Assembly (NCBI GenBank): GCA_958295665.1 | Contig: OY282560.1 | Span: forward strand, 193,752,061 to 193,816,060 | Length of the DNA stretch: 64,000 bases | Direction of reading: 5' to 3' | DNA from: Tipula vernalis | Taxonomy: Eukaryota > Arthropoda > Insecta > Diptera > Tipulidae | Shown: piece by piece, positions 11,275 through 22,950 of the stretch | How positions within the stretch are numbered: position 1 is the stretch's first letter | How the letters are laid out: each line of letters starts with the position of its first letter | Program-made: the position numbers and the translations under genes | The notes under the pieces: model-generated | The model's input: the letters and a program-made list of their open reading frames with translations, nothing else | What the model was told of the DNA's origin: nothing | The model's database searches: none

Positions 11275-11727
11275 TGTTAAAACTCACGTAGTTTTCAACA
11301 GGGCAATGAGCTTTATTATTAGTTTATATTTAACTACAAAAATTGTATGAAGTTAAATGTATATGCAATAATGCATAATTACAATTTAATTGGTGTAAAT
11401 GAACTATTATTAAACGATCAAATTATATGAAATTGAATGTAATAATGCATAATTGCAGTTTAATTGGTGTAAACGAACTATTTAAAAACAATGTTTAAAA
11501 TGCTTATCACTATAAAAATTTTTGTTGTTAGTGTTTTAAGTCTTTTAGAATAAGTATTTAAACTGTAGACATTTCGTTAATAAAATCAGAATAAAATTAA
11601 CCATCAAATAAGTAGTTTTATCTCTAACTAGTTTGGCCCCACCCGTGGTAACCGAATTAGTTATAAAATTTATTAATTTTAACAAGTTTGGTCTTACAAA
11701 CCAAACAGATAAATTGTTAAAATTACA
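11275..11727 (+). repeat. 3' LTR of BEL-env element
   Basis: 453 bp, TG to CA, same as 655-1107 but for one visible substitution. It is followed by target duplication acgaa (11728-11732). The stretch just upstream (ctggcgcgtgggaata) is only weakly purine-rich, so the polypurine tract is not clear. Confidence 0.93.
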
Positions 11728-11732
11728 ACGAA

Positions 11733-12962
11733 AATTGGTTCAAATTATCAATGCTGTCTTCAGACTAAAATATGTCCCACGACAATGGAAGGTTGCTGAA
11801 GTAATTATGATCACCAAACCAGGCCAACCAGCGAACGATAAAAAGTCATACAGACCGATTTCACTACTTCCTGTAATTTCAAAATTATTTGAAAAATTAC
11901 TGCTCAAGAGACTCAAGCCAATAATAGAAGAGAGAAATTTGATTCCACCACACTAATTTGGATTTAGAGAAAATCACTCTACGATATAACAAGTTCACAG
12001 AATAACGGATATAATCGAAGACGCACTTCCAGCATCTTCTTAGATGTAGCTTTCGACAAAGCTTGGCACCAAGGGCTTGAATTTAAATTGCATCGAGATC
12101 TATCTAAGCAGTTCTATCAAATTCTTAAACCTTATATCGCAGACCGACATTTCCGTGTAAAATATAACGGAGAGTACTTTGAACTAAAGAGAATATCAGC
12201 AGGCATACCACAGGGTAGCGTACTGGGTCCTATTGGTACATCCTGTACACCAGAGATATGCCAAATACAGAAGGTGCCACCATAGCAACATTTGCAGACG
12301 ATACATCTGTTCTGGCGACTGGAAAGTGTATATCAGAAGCAACGACCAAACTTCAAAAAGCAACCGACACAGTGAGTAGTTGGACAAAGAAATGGCGCAT
12401 TAGCCTAAACGAGGCAAAATCGGTTCACATAAACTTCAAAAACCAGAAAGGTAACTGGATTCTAGTGGAACTTAATTCAAGGCCGGTTCCAAATGCAAAT
12501 GCAGTTAAATACCTCGGCATGACTCTTGATTGCAAGCTTAGATGGAAAGAACATGTTAAAAAGAAAAAAGAAGAATTAAACTTCAAATAGAAGAGAGGTA
12601 GGAACTCTGAGCTTACAATTCATAACAAATTGCTATTATATCAGCAAATACTTAAACCAGTATGGACCTACGGTATTCAACTTTGGGGTTGTACCAAGAA
12701 GACAAATGTACAAATGATTCAATGTTTTCAAAACAAAGTGCTGCGTGGCATTGTAAACGCACCATGGTACATTAGAAATGATAACCTCCACAGGGACTTA
12801 AACATGGAATATGTAAGTGAAGAAATACAAAATCATGCGAAGAAACACATTCAGCGGATATCTCGGCACCAAAATGCAGACATACGAAGTTTGTTGGATA
12901 CCACCAATGCAGTAAGAAGACTTCAAAGGCAGAAACCTTTGGAATTGGGCAGTTGTATTTAA
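11733..12962 (+). pseudogene. Jockey A1 ORF2, RT domain and C-terminus (broken)
   Basis: Second half of the A1 reverse transcriptase. RT blocks are visible (YRPISLLPVISK near 11850, GIPQGSVLGP near 12210, FADDTSVLA near 12292), and the C-terminal thumb runs to TAA at 12960. Against copy A2 it has CAA to TAA at ~11954, GAA to TAA at ~11986, a 19-bp deletion near 12030, a 6-bp deletion in motif A near 12051, a disrupted reading frame at ~12234 and a deletion near 12588. It cannot make an active enzyme. Confidence 0.85.
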
Positions 12963-13086
12963 TTAGGATAGAGAAAAATAATTACTATGTAAATTCAAAC
13001 AGGAGTAACCATTGGGCTACTGCCCGTCAAATGTGAATCTTCATTTAAGAAAGATAAATTACTAAATGATTTGTAAATCAGTTGTA

Positions 13087-13122
13087 ATATTAAATAAAAA
13101 ATAAATAAATAAATAAAATTTC
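13087..13122 (+). repeat. A-rich 3' tail of Jockey A1
   Basis: TAAATAAATAAA-type simple tail after the 3' UTR (12963-13086), which matches the 3' UTR of A2. It marks the 3' end of the retrotransposon. Confidence 0.7.
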
Positions 13123-16100
13123 TAATGCAAAATGCAGCGCAAGGTTTTCATTGGAATAATAAGCCAGCGACTATTCACCCATTTGTTATTTATATAAATG
13201 TAGATGGAAAATTGCAGGACAACAGCTTCATTGTTATATCGGATAAAAGATAAACTTATTTGTATTTTTATGAACAAATTAAAATAAAAATTTTTATATT
13301 TTACATATTGCGTGTGGCTTTTCCACCGCCCGTCGCACATTTTTTGTTTTCCATTTTCTAACTGAAATTATTTTACCGTTTGCTTAGAAGAATTTTTTTA
13401 TCATAAAAGCTTATCTTCATACAAAACATGTGGAAGGGTTCGGCACTATTAATATAATTTCTTTCACATCCTCATCTAATATATAATAATGACTGAAGAA
13501 TTTATTAAAGTCAATTTTTGAAAAATCATATAAATTAATTGAATTGAATTTACTGTAGTCGGGCGTACAAAAAAGCGTACAACATTAAATCAATATAAAG
13601 AGGTGGCTGGCAACAAAAAAAAAGACAGAATAACGCAAAAATCATGAAAAATAAGAATCAAAATTGAATTTCACATTTTACAAATTATTTTATTTTATTA
13701 AAGGCGGAATTCTCAAATAATATTAAATTGTACATTTCATTTCTTACTTTTTAATGATTTTTTACCTCTTTTTTTATCAATTAGCAATCTTTACAAAAAT
13801 TAAATAACCGAAGATTTAAAAAAAAAAATTAATTTCCTTCAAAATAATCGAAATGATTTAAGTGAATTTACAAAATAAAAGCGAAATGATAAATTTGTTG
13901 TAATTATTCAAACGGTTTCATTAATGTTTTTTGTTGAGCCAAGTCGTTTATTAGAAGATAACAATTTAAAAATAAATTCGCAGTTAGAACACTTTTTGTT
14001 TAAATTAATAGCATAGGGTAGTTTACATAGTTCAAACTACTATACATACTAGTTATCTTTAACCATAGATAATCAATTCATTTGGTTTTGCTTTCGTCGA
14101 CCTAACCAGAAAGATCACACGAGACCAACTCATGTAATCTGAGCAGGTATATAGTTTTAAAATAACCGCAACATTGTGATTTATTGCATTTATATGCAAA
14201 CTTTAATATTACAACAAGAACAACGACAGCGACAACAAAATTCAAGAATTAATTTTATAGTTAAATCAACATTATTTTTATAGTTTAACTCGTTTTTGGT
14301 TTTAAAATCAAGAAAACTAATTAAACGATTTGTTTAAAATGCATTTTTGTTGTATAAACTCAGCTTTAAACGTATTAAGTTGTAATAATTAATTTTACAG
14401 TTTTTAGAAGACTAAACTACATACTATATATGCAATTTTTTTTTTTTTTTTGCATATAAAATTTAGAAAATGTTTATGGATATAGCTTGTTTTATTTATA
14501 ATTAAATTTTTTAAATTATATCGTAATTAATAATTTATATATTTGTACAGATGTGTATATAAATATTTCATATATTTTATTTTTAATGAATGAATGTTTC
14601 ATTTGCCTTATCATGAACTTAAGTAAATATCCATAGTATTGAAACTATATTGCTACAAGCAATGATTTTAACAGTAATAAACTGTAAAAAAATTAAATGA
14701 AAGATTGGTATTACTGAAAGGGACAATTTAAACGGGCATACAAGAAAAAAAATTTTGCGACAAACATTAGCATCAAAAATAATAAATTGGCATCACAAAT
14801 AATATTTTGGAACAACATATGAAAAAACAAACAAATATTTTTGAAGGACATAATTAAATACTGTGACGACAAACATTGGCATCAAAATTAATAAATTGGC
14901 AACAAATATAATATTTTGGAACAAAACAATGAACATACAAACAAATAATTTTCAGCGTCAAAAAAAATAGTTTAGCGACAAAGAGTAGCATCAAAAATTA
15001 GAAATAAGCAGCAAATATAATATGTGGTTAAATTATTAAGGTTATACAAAAAAATATATTTCAGCATCAAACAAAAAATTTTGCCGACAATAAAAAACAC
15101 AAAATTTAATTTTTTTGTATTTTTTATTCTAATGGGCTTAGGCTCTTTCCGACTGAAGCGCAACTAGTTTCATTGGTTGTCAAAAATGTATTTGTTAAAA
15201 ATCAATTACACATTTTTAAAATATGAATTTAATTAAACAAAAATAAATAATTTTCGATAAACGTATCAAATTCAACTAAAAAAATATTAATTAAGTTATT
15301 AATTAAAATTCCAAAAACATCTATTCAGTTCTGAGATTAATATCTGTCATTCTTTTCACACGGCAATTCAGTACCGCAGTGGAGTACATAATACCGAATT
15401 ATAAAGTGTATTTGATAATCCACTTCGGCATTAGATTTGCACATTTCACACGACCATTTTTCGGATTAAGTTCGAAATTGGATTGAGATGCGTGTGAAAG
15501 CCACTTATGTAGTTGAAAAAAAAAGATAAAGATGAAGAGAAACAAAGTCAGGCGTAGAGCGCCGCTAATCTGTTTGGGGTAAAAGCTAAATCGATTGGAA
15601 TGACTTTATTTACTTATTTAAAATAGCGGCAAATAAGGCAATTAATATCAAATAAGTCACGTTTGGAAAACAGCCTCAATGTTATATCTTATCCGTTTTC
15701 GGAAATACATCCTGAATATTTTCATGCCAATTTTCGATCATTAAACTTATCTGTCTATTTAAGAACGAATGCGATATCTTCAAGCTAAAGCGTAAAACAC
15801 ATCGAGTAGCGGCAGCGAGCAGCAAATTTAAATATACGTAGATAGTCGTAAGCAAAAGTATAAGCAATTTTTATAAAAGCATTTAAATTTTTGATAATTT
15901 TAATAGATAAATGTTGATTAAAAGAAAATCTATCACAAGTGGAATATGTGGGGCATGTCGCGCTGCTCTTGGTGTGTTTCAGCCTTAATTTAGATGTTGT
16001 TGTGTTAGTTTTTTTTTTTTTTGAATAAATGGTTGTAAATACAAATAAAAATAAAAAAGCATTCATAATTACGATAAATATGAATGTATTTTAGAAAAAT

Positions 16101-16427
16101 TATTTTGTATCTTTTTGAATCAAAATGCATTATCGAATTTTGCTGTCATATAGTATACACCAAGAGCAGCGGGGGCGAGTAGCAGGGACAGCAGAGACGC
16201 AACGATTTCAACAACAACGTCAAGCACCACTACCTACAGTTAGTACGAATTTGGGTGACCGAATGGGAACATGATGATGGAACGAAATCTCGCCCCCTCT
16301 TACAACCGCCAATGGAAAAAATGGTGGAGGGAATAATAATAGTTGTTTACAGCTTTTCAGAAAAAAGAGTTTGCGGCACCAGGAAATTTGTGGTGTCATT
16401 GTGTCTTCTTACAGGTTGGAGCAGTAG
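13123..16427. other. AT-rich intergenic DNA, no gene seen
   Basis: No coding region with recognisable motifs on either strand. Contents noted: degenerate long-period repeats at 14741-15100 (listed separately), poly-A/T runs, and a perfect 15-bp inverted pair at 15961-15975 and 16157-16171 (cgctgctcttggtgt), about 210 bp apart, possibly the ends of a small MITE. The rest is unidentified. Confidence 0.5.
14741..15100. repeat. Degenerate tandem repeats, period about 100-115 bp
   Basis: Three imperfect units start at about 14758, 14873 and 14975 with gcgacaaa-cat-gcatcaaaa, each followed by aataaattggcaacaaa and ataatattttggaac words. The same words occur in the arms of the palindromic element at 18300-18700 and 19130-19560, so this may be a decayed relative of that element. 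Confidence 0.5.
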
Positions 16428-16934
16428 GTACTTTTCATACCAGGCGCCTCGGCTTTGAGCTTCGTGAATAAAAATTTTTTATTTCGTTTTTTAATTATGT
16501 AAATTAGTTTTATTCGATTGATACCGTTTAATTTTCTAGTAAAAAATTCAATTTGTTGAAAAATAATTTATTTTTAGGTGATAATTTAAAAAAAAAAATA
16601 TATTACAATGAAGTTATCTACAAAACCAAGGCAATGCGTTCCACACTCGACTGCGAGATTTTAAAGTAGTACAAAGCGAAGTGCTTTCTCAACATAACCT
16701 ACAAATCACATTTTTTGCACAAATTTTTCATACTTATCAAAAAATCTAGCTCATATGTAGTTACAAATTTAGAATACTTCAGTTCTTGCTATAATTCACG
16801 TGTAAAATAGACATAAATAAAATATTTGATAGCAACCGTATGTTCAAAGCCAACGCCACCGGTATGTAAGGGTCTCAGCTTCGCATTTGTGGTAACTAAA
16901 TATTTCGAGGCGAGGCGCCTGGTGTGAAAAGTAC
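16428..16934. mobile_element. MITE-like element with ~25-bp terminal inverted repeats
   Basis: The left end, cttttcataccaggcgcctcg, is the inverse complement of the right end cgaggcgcctggtgtgaaaag with one mismatch. TA lies outside both ends, consistent with the TA duplication of Tc1/mariner-type elements. There is no coding capacity in the ~507 bp. Confidence 0.65.
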
Positions 16935-17032
16935 TGAAGTCTTTTGGCATGCGCCTACCTTCACACTTACGTTTTACCCTTTGTTGATGAAAATCGCAAA
17001 TAAACTACAAAGAACAAACATAATTTTATATT

Positions 17033-17684
17033 TATACTGCATATGCTGCGAGTCGAGTCGAGTTTAATCCTAGTTTAACTCTCACTATATACGGAGTCGA
17101 ATTATTTTCTAACCAACTCTAGGTGTATATACTGCAGAGTTAAACATATGCAGAGTTCAAATAGGATTGAAATCGAGTTAAAAAAATGGAACAAAATATC
17201 ATTTCAGATGATCATAAGATTAATTATTTTCTTTGTTGATTGCCATATATATGTTATTGTCATTTTGCAAGCAATATTATGTCTAAAAAATTGGAATTTT
17301 CAATCAAACTCCATGAAAATTACGGGATAGACCACCGGAAATGTTGGAGTAATTTTTTCGAAAAAATAAAAAACTCAATACCAAAACAAAAATTTATTAT
17401 TAAAATTAATTAATTAAAATCTTAATAAATAAGATATTTAAAATAAAATATTAAATTTAATTGAACAAATTAAAACGAATATTTTTTAATATTGGTGCAA
17501 GAATTTTTCTTTAATTTTGTTGTTGTTTTTTAACTCTACTCTATGCGTATATAGTGCAAATTTTAGAGTAGAGTTTAACTCGACTCTACAAATTATTAGA
17601 TCGAGTCGAGTTTAACTCGACTCCGTATATAGTGAGAGTTAAACTCGGATTAAACTCGGCTCGACTCGCAGCATATACAGTATA
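17033..17684. mobile_element. MITE with ~66-bp inverted repeats in the left palindrome arm
   Basis: Ends begin tatactgcatatgctgcgag at the left and its near-perfect inverse at the right, and the inverted repeats extend about 66 bp including tatatacggagtcga. It is flanked by ATT on both sides. The corresponding site in the right arm of the host palindrome (near 26710) is empty, which proves it is an insertion. The interior repeats gagtcgagtttaactc words. No coding capacity. A 3-bp duplication would fit PIF/Harbinger-type MITEs, but this is not certain. Confidence 0.75.
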
Positions 17685-18711
17685 ATTGTAAATGAGCCGC
17701 TTTGTTCAAAGGGTAATAATACAACTAAGCTCAAGAATCAAATGCCGCCTTACTTTGGTCACTTGAACAGTTATTGGTATGAAAATAAAAATGCAAATTA
17801 CGCGCAAAATAAAAACCGAAAAAAATGTATTTTACTTTTATCAGTTGACATTAAAAATTTAATAAAAAAACAAAAAAAAAATTCAAAATTATTTCTAGAA
17901 TAATTATATACCAAAAAAAAAAATTGGTTTGAAACTATTCATTATGGAATGAAAATACACGGCATTTTTGTTGAAAAATTCCCAAAGTAAGACTACAAGT
18001 ATGACAAATTCACAGCTAAAGACTTTTAAATGTATGTTTAATGTAATCAATGGATGCTAATCATTTGCCGCCGAACAAAAAATGATATTTTCACTATAAA
18101 AGGAAAATGAAAGTAGGAATTACTCCAGTCTAACAAATAAAGCAAACATAAAATTCCATTGCACATTTAGAAAAGTTTTATTTCAATAACAAAATAAAGA
18201 AAGAGATTCGAAACTTTAAAATAACCAATTTTATACAACGCAAAACGAGGGTGTATTACTTAATTTTTTCGAAAACCTCATAAAATTTTCTTTACAAAAA
18301 AAGAAAAAAAAATTGTATGCCCATAAATTTGCCCTATATTAATTTGTTGGCAATAAATTAATTTTGATGAAAATTTTTGTTCCCACTTTATTTTGTTTGG
18401 TTCCTTAAAGAACATTTTTTGTATAGACATTTGTAATCAGCCAAATATTTTATTTGATACCTATTTATTATTTTTGTTCCTAATGGTTGACTCTCAAAAC
18501 CTTTAATTCGATGCCCAAAAATAATTTTTTGTGTTCCCTTCAAATAATACCAAAAAATAATAAATGTTGCCAAATTATTATATTTTGTACCAAAAAATTA
18601 ATTTTATGATGCCAAGAAATTTTTTTTTGTTGCTTATAAATTTGTGCCACTTTATTAATTTTTTATATCTCAAATATTAATTATTTGTGTGCCGCTTTAT
18701 TGCCAGCCTTA

Positions 18712-19126
18712 CTGAAATAATTGAATGATGTTAAAATGTTATAGCTTTTTACTTTTCATACTATACCAAAGAATGGATAAATATTGTAACCCGCGAATAA
18801 AATTTTGTTACAGATTTTCACATTTATCGACGAAGGGAACCTACCTCATTTTCGAAAAAGAAAAAATATGGCAACAAAGATTCGGAAGTACTTTTGTCGT
18901 AATCTAATAATACTTCTCAAATTTACGATGAAAATAAAGTCACTGCAATAAATATTGTATACAAATGGTTCGTCACAAATTTAATCGTTTTTACGTTGTT
19001 AGCAATAACTTGAGTTGTATTTGGGATTTTCTAATTTGGGATGACTGGTAAAATCTCTCTTAATTTTGTAAAATTTTTAATTGTGACTGTAATGAATTTA
19101 CATAAATATTAATAAATATTTTTTAA
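18712..19126. other. Loop between the palindrome arms, no gene
   Basis: 415 bp of AT-rich sequence that does not pair with itself. The longest open frames are about 60 codons and match nothing I recognise. Confidence 0.55.
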
Positions 19127-20686
19127 AGGCTGGCAATAAAGCGGCACACAAATAATTAATATATGAGATACAAAAAATTAATAAAGCGGCACAAATTTAT
19201 GAGCAACAAAAAAAAATTTCTTGGCATCATAAAATTAATTTTTTAGAACAAAATATAATAATTTGGCCACATTTATTATTTTTTCGCATTATTTGAAGGG
19301 AACACAAAAAAATTATTTTTGGGCATTGAATAAAAGGTTTTGAGAGTCAACCATTAGAAACAAAAATAATAAATAGGTATCAAATAAAACATTTGGCTGA
19401 TTAGAAATGTCTATACAAAAAATGTTCTTTAAGGAACCAAATAAAATAGAGTGGGGACAAAAATTATCATCAAAATTAATTTATTGCCAACAAATTAATA
19501 TATAGGGCAAATTTATGGAAATACAAATTTTTTTTTTTTTTTTTAAAGACAATTTTTTGAGGTTTTCGGAAAAATTAAGCAATACGACCTCGTTTTGCGT
19601 TATATCAAATTGGGTATTTTCAATTTTCAAATCTCTTCAATTTGTTACTGAAATGAAACTTTTCTAAATGTGCTACGATATTTTAGGTTTACTTTATTTG
19701 TTAGAGTGGAGTAATTCCTACTTTCATTTTCTTTTTACAGTGAAAATATCATTTGAATCATTTTGTTCGGCAAATGATTAACATCCAATTAATTTTATTC
19801 TTTAAAGTTGATTACTTTAACCCTTAAAAGACAAGAAGGCTCAATTGGACCCTGTTTAACCTTTACTTCAATTTAAAAGTTTTATTACAGGTATTATTTG
19901 GTTTTTGTTTTATTTTTACAATGCACAAATTTTGGTAGAATAAGAATACATAATCAAATGCTAGGCTGTAGTTTTTTACTTCAACATTTTTATTTTTTAT
20001 TTTTCAAAACGTAAAGGACCGCTTAGTGTCCATCGGACCCATATATGTTAATTAGAAAGAGTGAACGAGTGAAAAAAATCATATAAAAATGAAAATGAAA
20101 TAAAAAAATTAATTCTCCGATTGCGAAGTCACATTATTTGTTTTCCGAAAAAAATTGTATAGTTTACAGTAGTGTAATTAATATTCAAATGGAATGATCG
20201 TACATGCAATTATTCACAATATCTGATGATGCTAAAGTGAAATTGTTGAAATTGATATTTCTGTTGCCATCTCAGCTTATTTTTGTAAATTCGTGCACTA
20301 TCCCGTTTTCCTTGTTTTGCTAAAGTGTCAATAAATAAATGTGTGGAGATAGAATGATTATAAAATCGAAGAATAGAAATCGAAATAGAATGATTTTTTA
20401 CTCGAGCAGGAGGAGATCGCAATATATTTTTTATATATACTGTAAATGAAACGTTATATTTTCTCTGCATAGAAAGGGGAATACTCGGAATTCATTCATC
20501 ACTGATGTGATCAATTGAATTAGTTTGTTGAGTTGTAAACAAGAGAATTTTTCTAAATTAATATATAATATAAATAATTAATATTTGATAATTGATAATA
20601 TATAATATAAATAATAATAATTGATAATTGGTAAGTAACACCAAAATCGTATTACTATATATTTTATAACTTTTTATTTCTTAAAA

Positions 20687-20702
20687 AACCTTCTAAGCAG
20701 CA
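20687..20702. repeat. 16-bp target-site duplication of the nested non-LTR element
   Basis: aaccttctaagcagca at 20687-20702 recurs with one change at 24503-24518, on each side of the non-LTR element. The length is typical of target-primed reverse transcription. Confidence 0.85.
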
Positions 20703-21350
20703 GTCGGCCTGGAGACGGGAGGCTGCTTACTATGGCTGGTTTCAGCCTACATGAACCGCGAGAAGGAGGTTCCGCCGGATAACCTTGGGGAACTGATACT
20801 CGAAGCGGAACGGGAAAGGATCGGAGTATTACTGGGTTGTGATGCAAATGCGCACCATACAATCTGTGGTAGCACTGACATCAATGAAAGGGGTAAGTAC
20901 TTATTTGATTACTTATTGGGTACTAATCTTGCAGTGTCTATTCTGGGGCAAGAGCCGACTTTAATTATTAGTAACAGGCAGGAGGTACTGGACTGGACGT
21001 TACCTTTGCTTCGGACTTCATGACACATATGGTCAAAAAATGGCGGGTTGCGAAGGAGCACTCCTTCTCGGACCATCGGTACGTGACGTTGAATATTGAC
21101 ATTCACCCTGTTACCCGGAAATCCTTCAGGAATCCTAGAAGGACTAACTGGAACGAATACGGGAAAGTGTTAGTAGGACTCTTACCGACCGATGCGCCGA
21201 GGCAACCAGCCACAGAAATGGAGCTGGATTTACTGGTGGAGGAAATCACAAGCGCCTGTAACTTGTCCTTGGACACTGCGTGCCCCAGGAGAATACCTAA
21301 AGGGAAGCAGAAACCGGTATGGTGGTCCAGGGAGCTGGGAATCCTACGTT
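20703..21350 (+). pseudogene. Endonuclease domain of nested non-LTR element (5'-truncated)
   Basis: The C-terminal half of an AP-type endonuclease that nicks target DNA to prime reverse transcription. Visible blocks are GCDANAHH near 20840, STDINERG near 20873 and SDHRYVTL near 21070. The usual W of the WGSTD block is replaced by C. The frame shifts near 21010, and the linker to RT continues to a TGA at 21350. Confidence 0.78.
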
Positions 21351-22950
21351 GAGGGTGTAGGAAAGCATTCAATAGAGCAAAGGGCTCTAGGGAAGCTCAG
21401 GATTGGAACTCCTATAAGGAGCACCTTAAAAAGTATAAAAGGGAACTAAGGAGGGCGCGGAGGAGGTCTTGGAGGCTATTCTGTGAAAAAATGGAAGGTG
21501 TTTCGGAAACTTCGCGCCTCAGAAAAACCTTGTCTAAGAGACCAACGAGCCCTAGTTACTTAATCAAACCTTATGGGCTGTGGACAACGTCTACTGGGGA
21601 ATCACTGGCGCTTCTGCTGGATACCCATTTCCCAGGTAGTGTGGATGTGTCGACGGAGCTTGGCGGGGAGTGGGAAGGAGTATCGTCGGGGTACCCGGAG
21701 GAAATCGTGTGCAAGGATCGGATCCTATGGGCACTAAACGGCTTTAAACCATTTAAATCGGCTGGCCCGGACGGTATCATCCCAGCTGAGCTGCAAAAAC
21801 ACTCGTTGATCATTCTCCCATGGCTGAAGGTGATCTTCAGGGGGTGTCTAAAATTGAATTATATTCCTAGGAAATGGACGGAGGTCAGGGTGGTTTTCAT
21901 CCCGAAAACGGGAAAGAATTCACAGACCTACCCAAAGGACCTAAGACTGATAACTCTATCATCCTTTCTGTTGAAAACATTGGAAAGATTGATCGACGTG
22001 TACATTCGTACAAAAATAAATCCCAGTAGGTGGGCGACTTCTCAACATGCGTACTGGATAGGGAGATCTGTGGACACGGCTCTGGATTCCCTGGTGCGAA
22101 CAATTGAGAAATCAATTCCCTCGAAAGAGTACTGTATGGTAGCCTTCCTCGATATAGAGAGCGCCTTTACCAATGTCAGGACGGAGGCAGTTAGGGAAGG
22201 ACTTTCTTTCTTAGGTGTGGACGACCCCTTAGGGAGATTAATAAATCAGATGCTAGAAGGCAGGATTATTAATGCGGATATGGGGGAAACCACCATTATT
22301 GGAATTTAAAGTAAATGGTTTTAGTACTTTTTTGTTTGTGTTCTTTATTTGTACAAATTCATATGTGTACATTTAATTAGTTGAACTAAAACCTAAAACA
22401 TTTCACAATTATTATATATTGTAACAAATTAACAGTAATTCTACTAAATTATAAATTCTTACAAATTTTAGTTTTATTTCCTAACGGTATTTTCTTTTTA
22501 CCCGTATTCTGAATTTATTTGAATTCCCTAAACGAACATAAAAGTTCAAGATAGTCTCTCGATCTAAACGAACAAAATTATCCTAAGGCCTCTAGATTTT
22601 TTCTTTATTTTCATTTCTTTTTCGAAGCCTAAGAGACTATTTTTATTTTAGATTGCTTCGTTATTAACAACCATTAGGAGGCGAGTAGTTAGAGGAACTC
22701 CGCAAGGTGGTGTCCTATAACCTCTTCTCTGGAACATAGTTATCATGGATTACTTTTGGAACTGGAGAGGGAGGAAATAGGAGTGATAGCGTATGCGCAT
22801 GACGTGGCGATCGCGATCTCGGGTAAGTACCTAGGCACGATTAAGGAGGTCATGCAACACGCGCTCGTAATCATTTTAAAGTGGGCCAGCAAATGTGGGC
22901 TGGGTATAAATCCATCCAAAACAGAGCTGGTACTGTTCACCAAGAAATAG
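21351..22950 (+). pseudogene. Reverse transcriptase domain of nested non-LTR element
   Basis: RT blocks in order: the SAGPDGIIP pre-core near 21760; IPKTGK near 21900; motif A FLDIESAF near 22147; then, after the inserted 371 bp, motif B RGTPQGGVL near 22696; and motif C YAHD at about 22792, where the first catalytic aspartate of YADD is histidine. A stop follows GGVL near 22720. Motif A-B continuity is restored when the insert and one copy of its duplication are removed. The RT would be inactive. Confidence 0.82.
22299..22669. mobile_element. Unknown 371-bp insertion in the RT domain
   Basis: Bounded by direct repeats accatta at 22292-22298 and 22670-22676. Deleting the insert with one repeat restores the RT frame between motifs A and B. 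It is AT-rich with no frame and no clear terminal inverted repeats. A MITE or a solo LTR are both possible. Confidence 0.7.

Larger units (their letters stand above)
655..11727 (+). mobile_element. BEL/Pao LTR retrotransposon with env-like domain
   Basis: Two 453-bp LTRs (655-1107 and 11275-11727) flank gag, protease, reverse transcriptase, RNase H, integrase and an envelope-like region in that order, which is the BEL/Pao arrangement. The LTRs run TG to CA and differ at one position that I could see, so the insertion is recent. Gag is interrupted by a foldback element (2112-4700), and there is one apparent frameshift near 7137 at the RT-RNase H connection. Otherwise the coding region is open to 11218. 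This copy cannot act alone, but active relatives are likely in the same genome. Confidence 0.93.
1..13122 (+). mobile_element. Jockey-like non-LTR retrotransposon copy A1, split by a BEL element
   Basis: The segments 1-654 and 11728-13122 form one Jockey-clade element once the BEL element between them is removed. They align end to end with the intact copy at 28331-30174, and the target duplication acgaa marks the join. The left end runs off the window. The 3' end is an AT-rich, A-rich tail of TAAA units near 13090. Several stops and frameshifts show that it is long dead. Like other Jockey elements it has a reverse transcriptase and no RNase H domain. Confidence 0.85.

Noticed and set aside
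20210..20470. 86-codon minus-strand frame in the left part of the piggyBac element
   Set aside because: Low complexity, no family resemblance, within non-coding transposon DNA.
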